Assembly: GCA_034180005.1 (NCBI GenBank)
Contig: JAXFPC010000069.1
Location: 1-24,555, forward strand
DNA: 24,555 bases
Origin: JAXFPC01 sp034180005
GTDB lineage: Bacteria; Bacillota; Negativicutes; Acidaminococcales; Acidaminococcaceae
Reading direction: 5' to 3'
In this document: positions 15,080-21,935 of the stretch, piece by piece
Layout: every line of letters starts with the position of its first letter
How positions within the stretch are numbered: position 1 is the stretch's first letter
Made by a program: the position numbers and the translations under genes
The notes under the pieces: model-generated
Seen by the model: only the letters and a program-made list of their open reading frames with translations
Databases searched by the model: none
Told to the model about the DNA's origin: nothing

Positions 15080-16087
15080 TTATAAATCAGACTTTGCCAA
15101 TTCCAGACAAACTATATTCTTTCTGTTCCAAGTGTAAGTTACCAGCAATCCTGCGCTGCTCTCAATAATGGCGGGATAAGAATATTCCCCCTCGCCTGTT
15201 TCCGCATCTGCGAAATTCTCCCAAGTATATCCGTTGTCCCGTGAGCAAAAAATACTCAAAGGAGAACGCTGCCCCCAGTTTTCCGCTACCGGATTGCACA
15301 CCAGATAAAGTCTGCCGTTCGCCGAATACCGTACCAAATCGATGGCGCTGTTGTTATTGGGCAGGTCAATAGGATAGGGTCCGTTCCACGTGAAACCGTT
15401 ATCCGAAGAATCGCTGCGATAGATGGAGCCTTCACTGCTGCGCAGCAGCATGTGCAAACAGTCTTCTTCATCCTTCCAAAGCGTCGGTTGGATAACACCG
15501 CGCCCGTAAAAAGACTGTTTACTTACGGCAATCTCACTATTTGCAACGGTAGGCTCTCCATCGTAGGTTATGCCTTCGATTGCAACAGGCGCTGATCTGC
15601 GCCAACTTTTGCCATCGTCATCACTCACGGAAGTAAAAGCCGTCCACACGCCGCGCTCTGCAGAACCTCCTGCCACAATTCTGTCGTCGGATGCGAAAAT
15701 CGGCTTATTGCGCACAGGTCCGCCGCCACAAAATCCGTCCTCCGACAAAGTCTCCGGTGCGCTCCAGGTGCTGCCGTTATCCGAAGATCTCAGAACCATG
15801 GTTTCCCAGTCGGCGATAGCCATGCCTTTTTTGAAAAAAAGCATCAGCTCACCGTTTTTTCTTCGAAAAAGCACCGGGTTCCAGTGAGCGGTCCGCCCTG
15901 CAGCGACAACATAAGGATCGCCCCAACCCAAAGCTGATTTTCTGCAGGCGTAAACTGCGGTATCGTCCCTGCCCTCAAAAGAACCGCCGAACCAACAGCA
16001 AAGCAGCTCCTTATCAGAAAGCTCTATAATTGTAGACCCGTGACAAAATTCCGTAGACAATTTATTTATGACAAATTCTTTTTTCAA
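15080..16087 (-). CDS. BNR-repeat (sialidase-fold) protein, cytoplasmic, activity unproven
   Basis: This 335-residue protein has four Asp-box motifs of the S-x-D-x-G-x-[TS]-W type at about 101-108, 155-162, 227-234 and 282-289, spaced as in a six-bladed beta-propeller. The segments CWFGGSFEGRDDTAVY and HWNPVLF match BNR_2 (exo-alpha-sialidase-like) proteins. There is no signal peptide, so it would act inside the cell, unlike most scavenging sialidases. Classical GH33 catalytic residues (Arg triad with FRIP, Tyr/Glu pair) are not all recognisable, so sialidase activity is not established. The start is TTG with AGGTGA 5 bases before it. It is followed by a Bug-type lipoprotein, suggesting that both serve one acidic ligand. 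Confidence 0.8.
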   Translation of the reverse strand: MKKEFVINKLSTEFCHGSTIIELSDKELLCCWFGGSFEGRDDTAVYACRKSALGWGDPYVVAAGRTAHWNPVLFRRKNGELMLFFKKGMAIADWETMVLRSSDNGSTWSAPETLSEDGFCGGGPVRNKPIFASDDRIVAGGSAERGVWTAFTSVSDDDGKSWRRSAPVAIEGITYDGEPTVANSEIAVSKQSFYGRGVIQPTLWKDEEDCLHMLLRSSEGSIYRSDSSDNGFTWNGPYPIDLPNNNSAIDLVRYSANGRLYLVCNPVAENWGQRSPLSIFCSRDNGYTWENFADAETGEGEYSYPAIIESSAGLLVTYTWNRKNIVCLELAKSDL

Positions 16088-16126
16088 ATTTCACCTGCAC
16101 TAAAAATCATTCATCTCACGGCATTT

Positions 16127-16135
16127 ATTTTATCA
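16127..16135 (-). promoter_or_regulatory. Extended -10 promoter of the BNR/Bug unit
   Basis: On the minus strand TGATAAAAT gives an extended -10 element (TGn plus TAAAAT), 17 bases after a poor TTTTCT -35. Transcription would start near 16120, about 33 bases before the TTG start. Confidence 0.42.
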
Positions 16136-16150
16136 TATTTTCTTACAAAA

Positions 16151-16177
16151 GAAAAACCCGTCCTGACGGACGGGTTT
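16151..16177 (-). terminator. Rho-independent terminator of rpsO
   Basis: On the minus strand a perfect 10-bp stem (arms 16168-16177 and 16154-16163) with a 4-base loop runs into TTTTTC, 13 bases after the rpsO stop. This isolates rpsO from the BNR gene. Confidence 0.9.
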
Positions 16178-16189
16178 GTAAATTTCTTT

Positions 16190-16456
16190 TTATTTACGCA
16201 GACCGAGTTTGGCAATAATTGCACGGTAACGTTCAATATCCTTGCTCTGCAAATAGTTCAGCAAACCGCGACGTTTACCTACCATTTTCAGCAGACCGCG
16301 GCGAGAATGATGATCCTTTTTATGCTCTTTCAAATGCTCGGTCAAATATTTGATACGCTCTGTAAGCACAGCAATCTGTACTTCCGGAGAACCTGTATCT
16401 CCTTCATGACGGGCATTGTCTACGATAAGCGCTTGTTTCTTTTCATTGGTCAACAT
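16190..16456 (-). CDS. rpsO: 30S ribosomal protein S15
   Basis: The 88-residue protein is a typical S15, with HEGDTGSPEVQIAVLTERI, KDHHSRRGLLKMVGKRRGLL and a C-terminal YRAIIAKLGLRK. S15 binds 16S rRNA early in assembly of the small-subunit platform. The ATG follows a strong AGGAGG. The gene is monocistronic: it has its own promoter, a structured leader and a terminator, and pnp, which often follows rpsO, is not next to it. S15 commonly represses its own translation through its leader. Confidence 0.98.
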   Translation of the reverse strand: MLTNEKKQALIVDNARHEGDTGSPEVQIAVLTERIKYLTEHLKEHKKDHHSRRGLLKMVGKRRGLLNYLQSKDIERYRAIIAKLGLRK

Positions 16457-16545
16457 TGTAAAATCCTCCTAAATAAATTAAATTGCCGGAAGCATAGTAG
16501 CCGTTGGAGTTTCAAACTACCAAGCTTCGGTTCACGTGCCTGTCT
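16457..16545 (-). promoter_or_regulatory. Structured 5' leader of rpsO, candidate S15 autoregulatory RNA
   Basis: The leader of about 85 bases can form an outer stem (minus-strand GAAGC at 16524-16528 with GCTTC at 16489-16493). Inside it TTGG (16520-16523) can pair with CCAA (16504-16507) while GTAG (16517-16520) can pair with CTAC (16497-16500), a crossing arrangement that would make a pseudoknot or two alternative folds. S15 leaders in other bacteria use such structures, but their sequences differ by lineage, so this is a structural suggestion. Confidence 0.45.
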
Positions 16546-16574
16546 ATTCTACCACAAAAGTTATTATTGTACAA
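16546..16574 (-). promoter_or_regulatory. rpsO promoter
   Basis: On the minus strand TTGTAC (16569-16574) and TAGAAT (16546-16551) are separated by exactly 17 bases. Transcription would start near 16539. Confidence 0.7.
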
Positions 16575-16597
16575 GCATTTCTTAATTATTTACTTTG

Positions 16598-16624
16598 CAA
16601 AAAAACAGCTGCCTGAAAGGCAGC
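16598..16624 (-). terminator. Terminator of rnpB
   Basis: On the minus strand a 7-bp GC-rich stem (16618-16624 with 16608-16614) is followed by TG and seven T residues, just after the RNase P RNA 3' end. Confidence 0.8.
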
Positions 16625-16637
16625 CTGATATTTTTTT

Positions 16638-16985
16638 GAGTGCTCAATAAGCCGAGTTCTGTTCCGCACAGCGGTGATGATCATTTATCTAGGTCTGCAG
16701 TCACCTGCAGACTCAAGCGATACAACCCGGAAGGCTCAGCGGGCCGCTTCATCCCTTCCCTATTTGATCTTGCTCCGAATGGGGTTTACCTAGCCAATCT
16801 GTTACCAGATTGCTGGTGCGCTCTTACCGCACCGTTCCACCCTTACCTGCCTGAGCAGGCGGTTCTCATTTCTGTGGCACTGTCCCTGAGGTCACCCTCG
16901 CCGGACGTTATCCGGCATTCCGCCCTATGGAGCTCGGACTTTCCTCACCTGGCTAAAGCCAGCCGCGATCATCTTTCACACTCTT
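16638..16985 (-). ncRNA. rnpB: RNase P RNA, bacterial class A
   Basis: This is the catalytic RNA that cuts 5' leaders from tRNA precursors. On the minus strand the conserved GAGGAAAGTCCGAGCTCC block (universal region near the 5' end), the internal AGGGTG and GGTAAGAG-type blocks, AAACCCCATTCGGAGCAAGA, and the 3' closing ACAGAACTCGGCTTA are all present in the right order over about 350 bases. The overall layout is class A. Ends are approximate: the 5' end is set from the promoter upstream and the 3' end from the terminator. A plus-strand open frame over this region is a chance product of the RNA gene. Confidence 0.96.
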
Positions 16986-16991
16986 GAGTAC

Positions 16992-17020
16992 AATTTATCA
17001 TAAAAACCGCATCCGGTCAA
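16992..17020 (-). promoter_or_regulatory. rnpB promoter
   Basis: TTGACC (17015-17020) and TAAATT (16992-16997) lie 17 bases apart on the minus strand, placing the start at about 16985, in line with the 5' end of mature RNase P RNA. Confidence 0.65.
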
Positions 17021-17132
17021 GCTGTTAATTGCAAAAGTACCCGGCAGAGCCGCCTTGCCTTCTGCAGAAATACGCAAAGTTCCGCGGATATTCAGAAATC
17101 TCTAAACTCACATGATAAATCGGCATTACTTT

Positions 17133-18050
17133 TTAGCTTCCTCTGCGCTCTGTAATTTGCACATTGTTCTTTCGAAAATAATAACGCAAAGTCCATTGCC
17201 TCAGCTTCCCGATATTATTCATTATAAATGCCGCCAAATTTTTATCTATTCCTGTTACCCTGTAGATATTATTCTCCTTTAATATGAAATGGTAAAATTC
17301 TCCGGCTAATTTCTTATTCAGTTTTGCATCAAAATAACCCAGCGCCGCCAAATCGTCAACAAGTTTCTTTATCGCCAAGACCTTGTCCGGTGGTCTTTTT
17401 ATGTGTGAAGAAGCGCTCATAGTTCCTGAGCTTTTTCTGTAGTAGTAATACCCATTCCCTAAAATTTTCACTTTAACTGCATGAAAAATATACACTCCGG
17501 AGCTGTAGTTATCCTCACGAATGATTCCAACCTGGAAAATAACTTTTTCCGCCAACTCTTTCGTATATAACCCATTCCATGGCACAGTCCACAACCAGCT
17601 GTCAAAAAATTTGCTGAATAAAGCTTCTTTTCCGACGATTACTTCCTGCTTCCCGAATAAAATTTTTTTTGCCTGCAACTCCGTCAGTTTCAACAAAGCC
17701 GAATTTCAGCATATCGATCTTATCCGCTTCCATTTCAGCGACAATATCCGCATACAGGTTCTCAACAATCCAGTCGTCGCTGTCCAAAAAAGAAACATAC
17801 TTCCCTTTTGCCGCGCTTACTCCGGAATTTCTTGTATCGCTCACCCCGGTATTAAGTTTATGTATAACTTGAATTCTTGCGTCTCGGCGTATTCGTCACA
17901 AATTTCACCGCTTCTGTCGGTAGAACCGTCGTCAAGCAGGATGATCTCCAGATTGGTATAAGTTTGTTTCAAAACTGACTCTATACAGCAAGCCAAATAC
18001 TCCTCAACATTAAAAACCGGTATAACAACTGAAACAAGCGGTAAATCCAT
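17133..18050 (-). pseudogene. GT2 family glycosyltransferase broken by two single-base frameshifts
   Basis: Three consecutive open segments together make one GT2 enzyme of about 305 residues. The N-terminal piece (18050 to about 17885) has LVSVVIPVFNVEEYL and LLDDGSTDRSG. The middle piece (about 17884 to 17671) supplies VIHK, GVSDTRNSGVSAAKGKY and the DxD motif FLDSDDW. The C-terminal piece (to 17133) has VPWNGLYTKEL. The first shift falls at GCCGAGACGC (17879-17888), best explained by loss of one base (expected AE-DARIQVIHK). The second falls in an A8 run (17663-17670), best explained by one extra A. The outer pieces share a frame, and only the middle 215 bases are displaced. The ATG follows AGAGGTGTGA. 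It lies outside the polysaccharide locus and may be decayed, phase-variable at the A8 run, or affected by assembly error. Confidence 0.85.
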
Positions 18051-18158
18051 ACTATCACACCTCTTAAACTAACTTTTTCCTAAGCTCAATCTCTCACCAC
18101 CGTATTGTTTTTATCTTGCAGCTGCCGCCTTCATACTGAATAATAAACTCGAATGCTC

Positions 18159-18187
18159 TTGATATATTAGTAGCTTTTATCTATAAT
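18159..18187 (+). promoter_or_regulatory. Near-consensus promoter of the ribbon-helix-helix gene
   Basis: TTGATA (18159-18164) and consensus TATAAT (18182-18187) are 17 bases apart. Transcription would start near 18194, giving a leader of about 38 bases. Confidence 0.75.
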
Positions 18188-18231
18188 ATACTTACGACAG
18201 CGTAGGCAGATATTTTTAGGAGGTTCATGTT

Positions 18232-18480
18232 ATGGAGGAAGCACGTTTCACTATGAGAATACATCCGGTGGTAATGAATAAAATGAAACGTATCGCCAAG
18301 GATAACGGCCGCTCTCTGAACAAAGAAATTGAACAGATTTTAAAATGGGTCGTAGACGACTACGAACGAAAATACGGCAGAATAAAACTGACACCCGAAG
18401 AAATTCCGTCCTTTGCCGAAAAAGAAGTTCATCCGGTGCAGGAGCAGAACATGGAAGGACTTTTCAAACTGGATCGTTGA
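18232..18480 (+). CDS. Arc/CopG-type ribbon-helix-helix DNA-binding protein
   Basis: The 82-residue protein begins EARFTMRIHPVVMNKMKRIA and continues with DNGRSLNKEIEQILKWVV, the beta-strand plus two-helix pattern of an Arc-like ribbon-helix-helix dimer, ending in a charged tail of about 35 residues. Such proteins bind DNA operators and are often antitoxins or small autoregulators. The tail contains no toxin-like domain and no toxin gene is adjacent on the same strand, so it stands alone. AGGAGG lies 8 bases before the ATG. It has its own strong promoter and terminator, and diverges from the broken GT2 gene. Confidence 0.85.
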   Translation: MEEARFTMRIHPVVMNKMKRIAKDNGRSLNKEIEQILKWVVDDYERKYGRIKLTPEEIPSFAEKEVHPVQEQNMEGLFKLDR

Positions 18481-18488
18481 GACAATCT

Positions 18489-18528
18489 CTCTTTAGTGTG
18501 GACAAACTCCGCGCTAAAGAGTTTTTTT
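18489..18528 (+). terminator. Terminator of the ribbon-helix-helix gene
   Basis: A 10-bp stem (18489-18498 with 18512-18521, one G-U pair) is followed by seven T residues on the plus strand. The tail touches the stop codon of the convergent zinc-ribbon gene, and the A-rich 5' side may let it work in both directions. Confidence 0.85.
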
Positions 18529-18898
18529 ATGCCAAAAGCAGGCGCAAAAGATAAATCAGAGCGAAAACGGCGGTAAATATCAGAAACGCCGGCAGCATGA
18601 AGAAAAACAAAGCTAAAATTCCCAACAAAATGAACACTACCAGGAAAAGCGAACTGCTACAGCCGAATGTTTTCACTTTCAGACCGTTACTTGAAAAAGC
18701 GTCGGTTTCTTCTGTGCCGGCAGCACTTTCCTCATATCCTCCATCGGATGTCGTTCCGTCTTCGTCTATCGTCACACCTCTGAACTTATCTCTTTCCTCC
18801 GGAGGAAGAACTTCCGCCTCCAACTGAAATCTGTAATGGCAATAAGGACATTCGACAGTCCCCTTGGCTACTTCCTTGCCGCAAAAATCACATTTCAT
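18527..18898 (-). CDS. Zinc-ribbon membrane protein, function unknown
   Basis: The 123-residue protein begins with a rubredoxin-like zinc ribbon: CDFC (Cys 3 and 6) and CPYC (Cys 17 and 20). An acidic, Gly/Ser/Thr-rich linker (about 30-75) leads to a hydrophobic C-terminus (about 80-122) long enough for two membrane helices. Such single-domain zinc-ribbon membrane proteins are common and mostly uncharacterised. It lies 21 bases after the 512-residue unknown protein and is probably the last gene of the lar operon transcript. AAGGAG precedes the ATG. A link to nickel or cofactor metabolism is only suggested by position. Confidence 0.72.
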   Translation of the reverse strand: MKCDFCGKEVAKGTVECPYCHYRFQLEAEVLPPEERDKFRGVTIDEDGTTSDGGYEESAAGTEETDAFSSNGLKVKTFGCSSSLFLVVFILLGILALFFFMLPAFLIFTAVFALIYLLRLLLA

Positions 18899-18919
18899 AT
18901 ATTTCGGCTCCTTCTACAC

Positions 18920-20458
18920 TTAAGAAAACAGCATGAACAACATGCCTTCTTCGTTAATATATCTTGGGTCGAATCTCTCCGGTTCCAAACTTTTACTGAT
19001 CACCGCTCCCGCAGCTTCCGCATCTTGAGACGTAACTCCAGGAAAGAAGTCTGCAATCTTGCCGATATCATAAGCATACACGTCATTGACCTTGATAAAG
19101 TTTGCCACAACACCGGCTGCCCAGGCTGCATCGGAAAAATTCGCCTCAGGCAGACCGCACGACTTAAAATCCGCCCACATCGCCTGCGCCAAATCGATAT
19201 CTTTCCTGGAAAAACGATGTTCACTCATCACTTTATCCAACACTTCCGTAACGGAATCATGCGCATTTGCCGGCAAATATATTCTCCCGAAAGATTTGGG
19301 TAAACGACCTGTGGGAATGTCGCTAAAAGCGTAGACAAGAAATAAGTTTCTCACCGCAAGCGCGTATTCCCCGATAAACTTTTTCCAGCTTACGGTTTTG
19401 CCGAAGCGCAGACTGCTCCACATGCGTACGGAGTTTAAAAAATCCTTGAACTTTTTTCGCGCGCTTTGGTGCATCAGCACTCCGCGCATTGAATTCACTA
19501 CCATGGTGTTATTATAAAAAATATGCCCTATGAACAGCGCCTTCTGAAAATCGATGTTTTCATCTACAGCCATCCCCAAAGTGTACATCTCGCCGGTCAG
19601 CAAATTCCTGCAGGAAAAATAATCGTTGCCGTGAGAATATTCTACTGAAAAAATAACGAGTTCCGCTTTGAGAAGCTCCTCCAGAATATCCTTAAAAACA
19701 CCGGACTGCGTAAACTTGTCGGCAGCAAATATTTCCGAATAGAAATGTTCTATAGGACGTTTATAATTTTGCAGCAAATGGTAGTCGAAGAGAAAATAGT
19801 CCCAAAAATACTCAAAGTACTCTTCGGAGCCGTACATCTCCAAGCCCAGTTCCATATTATACACGCGATCATAAAGAAATCTTGCCCGCTCCAGATCGGC
19901 TTTAAAATCTTCGCCGCTGAAGAATATTTCCATGATTTGCAGCAATTCAAAAGCTTTGTTCCCAATATTGAGGAACATTTTTGCCGGCAGATCCGGAGTA
20001 GCCGCAATATTACGCAAACCTACAATACCGACCGGTTCGCCTTTACTGTTTATGCCACGCAGTTCGCCGTCCATGACGAGCTTCTGCAAGGCTCTTTCCG
20101 GAGCTCCCGCATCGCTAAGTCTGCACTTCCTGCCTATATGTTTATAAAAATCGGCAAGCGTGAGCAGAAAGCGTTCGACATTTTTTGCCTCCGCCGCAAA
20201 ATCCGACACATTCCTCACGCACCAGCCCACGCAGTCGATAAATGCCGCTTCCGACATGCCGCCAAGGATATTATCGGAATGCCCTAAGTAAATACAAAAA
20301 ATGCAAATATCGTCCCAGCATTGAAAAAGTTCTTCCCGTTCAGAGCCGCGCCAAGATCTGCTGCGCAAATAATCTTCTACGGTCTTTCTGGCTATGACGT
20401 CATTCCATTCTTCGTCCTGATTATAAAATTCTGCGACAAGATCAAAAACATTGTCCAT
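18920..20458 (-). CDS. Unknown 512-residue protein, translationally coupled to larC
   Basis: I do not recognise a family. The protein is soluble in composition, acidic, and rich in aromatic residues and helices, with no signal peptide or membrane segment, no obvious nucleotide-binding loop and no clear metal motif. I chose the ATG at 20458 (start MDNVFDLVAEFYNQDEEW) because GGAG lies 7 bases before it; the longer open frame from 20611 would run through the 3' end of larC in another frame and has low-complexity, basic sequence. The chosen start overlaps larC by 17 bases, indicating coupled translation. Position in the lar operon suggests co-expression with nickel-pincer cofactor synthesis, but no function follows from the sequence. 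Confidence 0.75.
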   Translation of the reverse strand: MDNVFDLVAEFYNQDEEWNDVIARKTVEDYLRSRSWRGSEREELFQCWDDICIFCIYLGHSDNILGGMSEAAFIDCVGWCVRNVSDFAAEAKNVERFLLTLADFYKHIGRKCRLSDAGAPERALQKLVMDGELRGINSKGEPVGIVGLRNIAATPDLPAKMFLNIGNKAFELLQIMEIFFSGEDFKADLERARFLYDRVYNMELGLEMYGSEEYFEYFWDYFLFDYHLLQNYKRPIEHFYSEIFAADKFTQSGVFKDILEELLKAELVIFSVEYSHGNDYFSCRNLLTGEMYTLGMAVDENIDFQKALFIGHIFYNNTMVVNSMRGVLMHQSARKKFKDFLNSVRMWSSLRFGKTVSWKKFIGEYALAVRNLFLVYAFSDIPTGRLPKSFGRIYLPANAHDSVTEVLDKVMSEHRFSRKDIDLAQAMWADFKSCGLPEANFSDAAWAAGVVANFIKVNDVYAYDIGKIADFFPGVTSQDAEAAGAVISKSLEPERFDPRYINEEGMLFMLFS

Positions 20459-21908
20459 CTTTACTCCAACCGGCAGCGCGGCATCCCGCTCTGACAGCTT
20501 CATACACTTCCGCCAAAGGCAGCTTTTCAGCGGCGGCAATGCGAGCCGCTTCTTCATACTCGGGATAACAGTAAACCGCTTCTCCGCAGCGGCAGACCTT
20601 GACCGACACATCTCCGTAGGCGGTCATTATACGGCGCTGCTCTCTTTGCAGCACCATTCTGGACGTCGTACCGTAACGTATGCCGATAGTTGTCGTTTCC
20701 CTAAAAATTATTTCTGCAAGACTCATGCGTGTCAGCTCATCACAAATCACGTTCAGCTGCCAGCCGGGTCTGTTTTTTTTCATGAACACGGGTTGATAAT
20801 AGACGTCTTTGGCTCCGGCGCGCAAAAGTTTTTCCACCAAATGCCCCAGAATTTCTCCAGAACAGTCGTCCATATCCGTTTCCAATTTTACCACTGCATC
20901 CTCTAAAGGATCGTTTATTTCCGCATCTTCGCACAATGGCTCCAACATAAACGCACGCAACAAGCTCGGCAGCGAATAACTTCTCTTACCGGCGCCGTAC
21001 CCAACCTTCTTCACCAAAAAGCGTCGCGGCAACTCAGATGAAGTTCTGAGTACGGCCGCTGCCGCCGCACCCGTTGGCGTCACAAATTCTCCTTCATGTT
21101 CCGTAATAGTCAGCGGTAAGCCGTGAGTTGCCGCAATATTCACGACAGCAGGCACGGGAACCGCAAGATATCCGTGCTGACAACGTACTGTACCTCGACC
21201 TTCGCACAATCCCGTTATTACAACCTCATCAGGCTGAAGATTTTCCGCGCATACGGCGACGGCGATGACATCCACGATGGAATCGACTGCGCCGACTTCG
21301 TGAAAATGCACTTCTTCCGGATCAACATTATGAGCTTTGGCTTCAGCTGCGGCAATAACGTCAAAAATTGCCAAAGCTTTGGCTCGCGCCGCCGGCGTCA
21401 TATCGACAGCAGCGATTATCTTCCTTATTTCCCGCAAACCGCGATGATGGTGCCGATGTATATGCGCCTGTTCATGCTCGGTTGTCTGACGTACTTTATC
21501 CTGCAGAAAAACCGTTCCCAAGGAAATATGTCCAGCTTCCACACCTGCGTCCGCTGTAGCATGACCATGCTCGCGGTGGTGCTGCGCCGTAGTTCCCGCA
21601 AGATTTATATACAGAGAGCCGCCATGTCGCTCATCATCGCTATCGCCACGGCTGTCCGTTTCCGCCCCGTGAAGATATTCCATATCATGATCGTGGTTAT
21701 CCAAAGCGTCATCCAAAATAACTTTGAAATCACAGCAGTCTATACCGGCCTTTTTGACGCGGTCTACAGAAAAAGTAAAACCGTACACAGGAATACTTTT
21801 TAAAGCTTTGACCAACACATCGCAGTCAGCTCCCAAATCGAGCAAAGCTCCGACAAGCATATCACCGCTGATGCCGGCATTACATTCCAGATAAAGTACT
21901 TTTTTCAC
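20442..21908 (-). CDS. larC: LarC, nickel insertion protein for the nickel-pincer nucleotide
   Basis: LarC is the CTP-dependent cyclometallase that inserts nickel into the pincer nucleotide. The 488-residue protein begins VLYLECNAGISGDM and carries HFHEVGAVDSIVDVIA, EGRGTVRCQHGYLAVPVPA, GEFVTPTGAA and a C-terminal domain with ETDMDDCSGE and VYYQPVFMKKNRPG, all typical of LarC. A His-rich stretch (15 His between about residues 73 and 160) precedes GLREIRKII and is longer than usual. The frame is continuous, whereas larC of Lactiplantibacillus plantarum is split and joined by programmed frameshifting. I prefer the GTG at 21908, which has GGGAGG 5 bases before it, to an in-frame GTG at 21932 without a ribosome site. 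It lies 27 bases after larE. Confidence 0.93.
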   Translation of the reverse strand: MKKVLYLECNAGISGDMLVGALLDLGADCDVLVKALKSIPVYGFTFSVDRVKKAGIDCCDFKVILDDALDNHDHDMEYLHGAETDSRGDSDDERHGGSLYINLAGTTAQHHREHGHATADAGVEAGHISLGTVFLQDKVRQTTEHEQAHIHRHHHRGLREIRKIIAAVDMTPAARAKALAIFDVIAAAEAKAHNVDPEEVHFHEVGAVDSIVDVIAVAVCAENLQPDEVVITGLCEGRGTVRCQHGYLAVPVPAVVNIAATHGLPLTITEHEGEFVTPTGAAAAAVLRTSSELPRRFLVKKVGYGAGKRSYSLPSLLRAFMLEPLCEDAEINDPLEDAVVKLETDMDDCSGEILGHLVEKLLRAGAKDVYYQPVFMKKNRPGWQLNVICDELTRMSLAEIIFRETTTIGIRYGTTSRMVLQREQRRIMTAYGDVSVKVCRCGEAVYCYPEYEEAARIAAAEKLPLAEVYEAVRAGCRAAGWSKDGQCF

Positions 21909-21935
21909 AATGACCTCCCGTCGCTCTACCACCGA

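Noticed and set aside
16640..16987. 115-codon plus-strand frame
   Set aside because: It is antisense to the RNase P RNA gene. Such frames over rnpB are frequent misannotations.
18232..18898. Toxin-antitoxin pair made of the ribbon-helix-helix gene and the zinc-ribbon gene
   Set aside because: The two genes converge with a terminator between them, and the zinc-ribbon protein has no toxin-like domain.
20459..20611. Longer N-terminus for the 512-residue unknown protein
   Set aside because: The extension lies wholly inside larC in another frame and lacks a ribosome site, whereas the ATG at 20458 has GGAG at good distance.
21123..21803. 226-codon plus-strand frame
   Set aside because: It is antisense to larC, including the His-rich region, and shows no family features.
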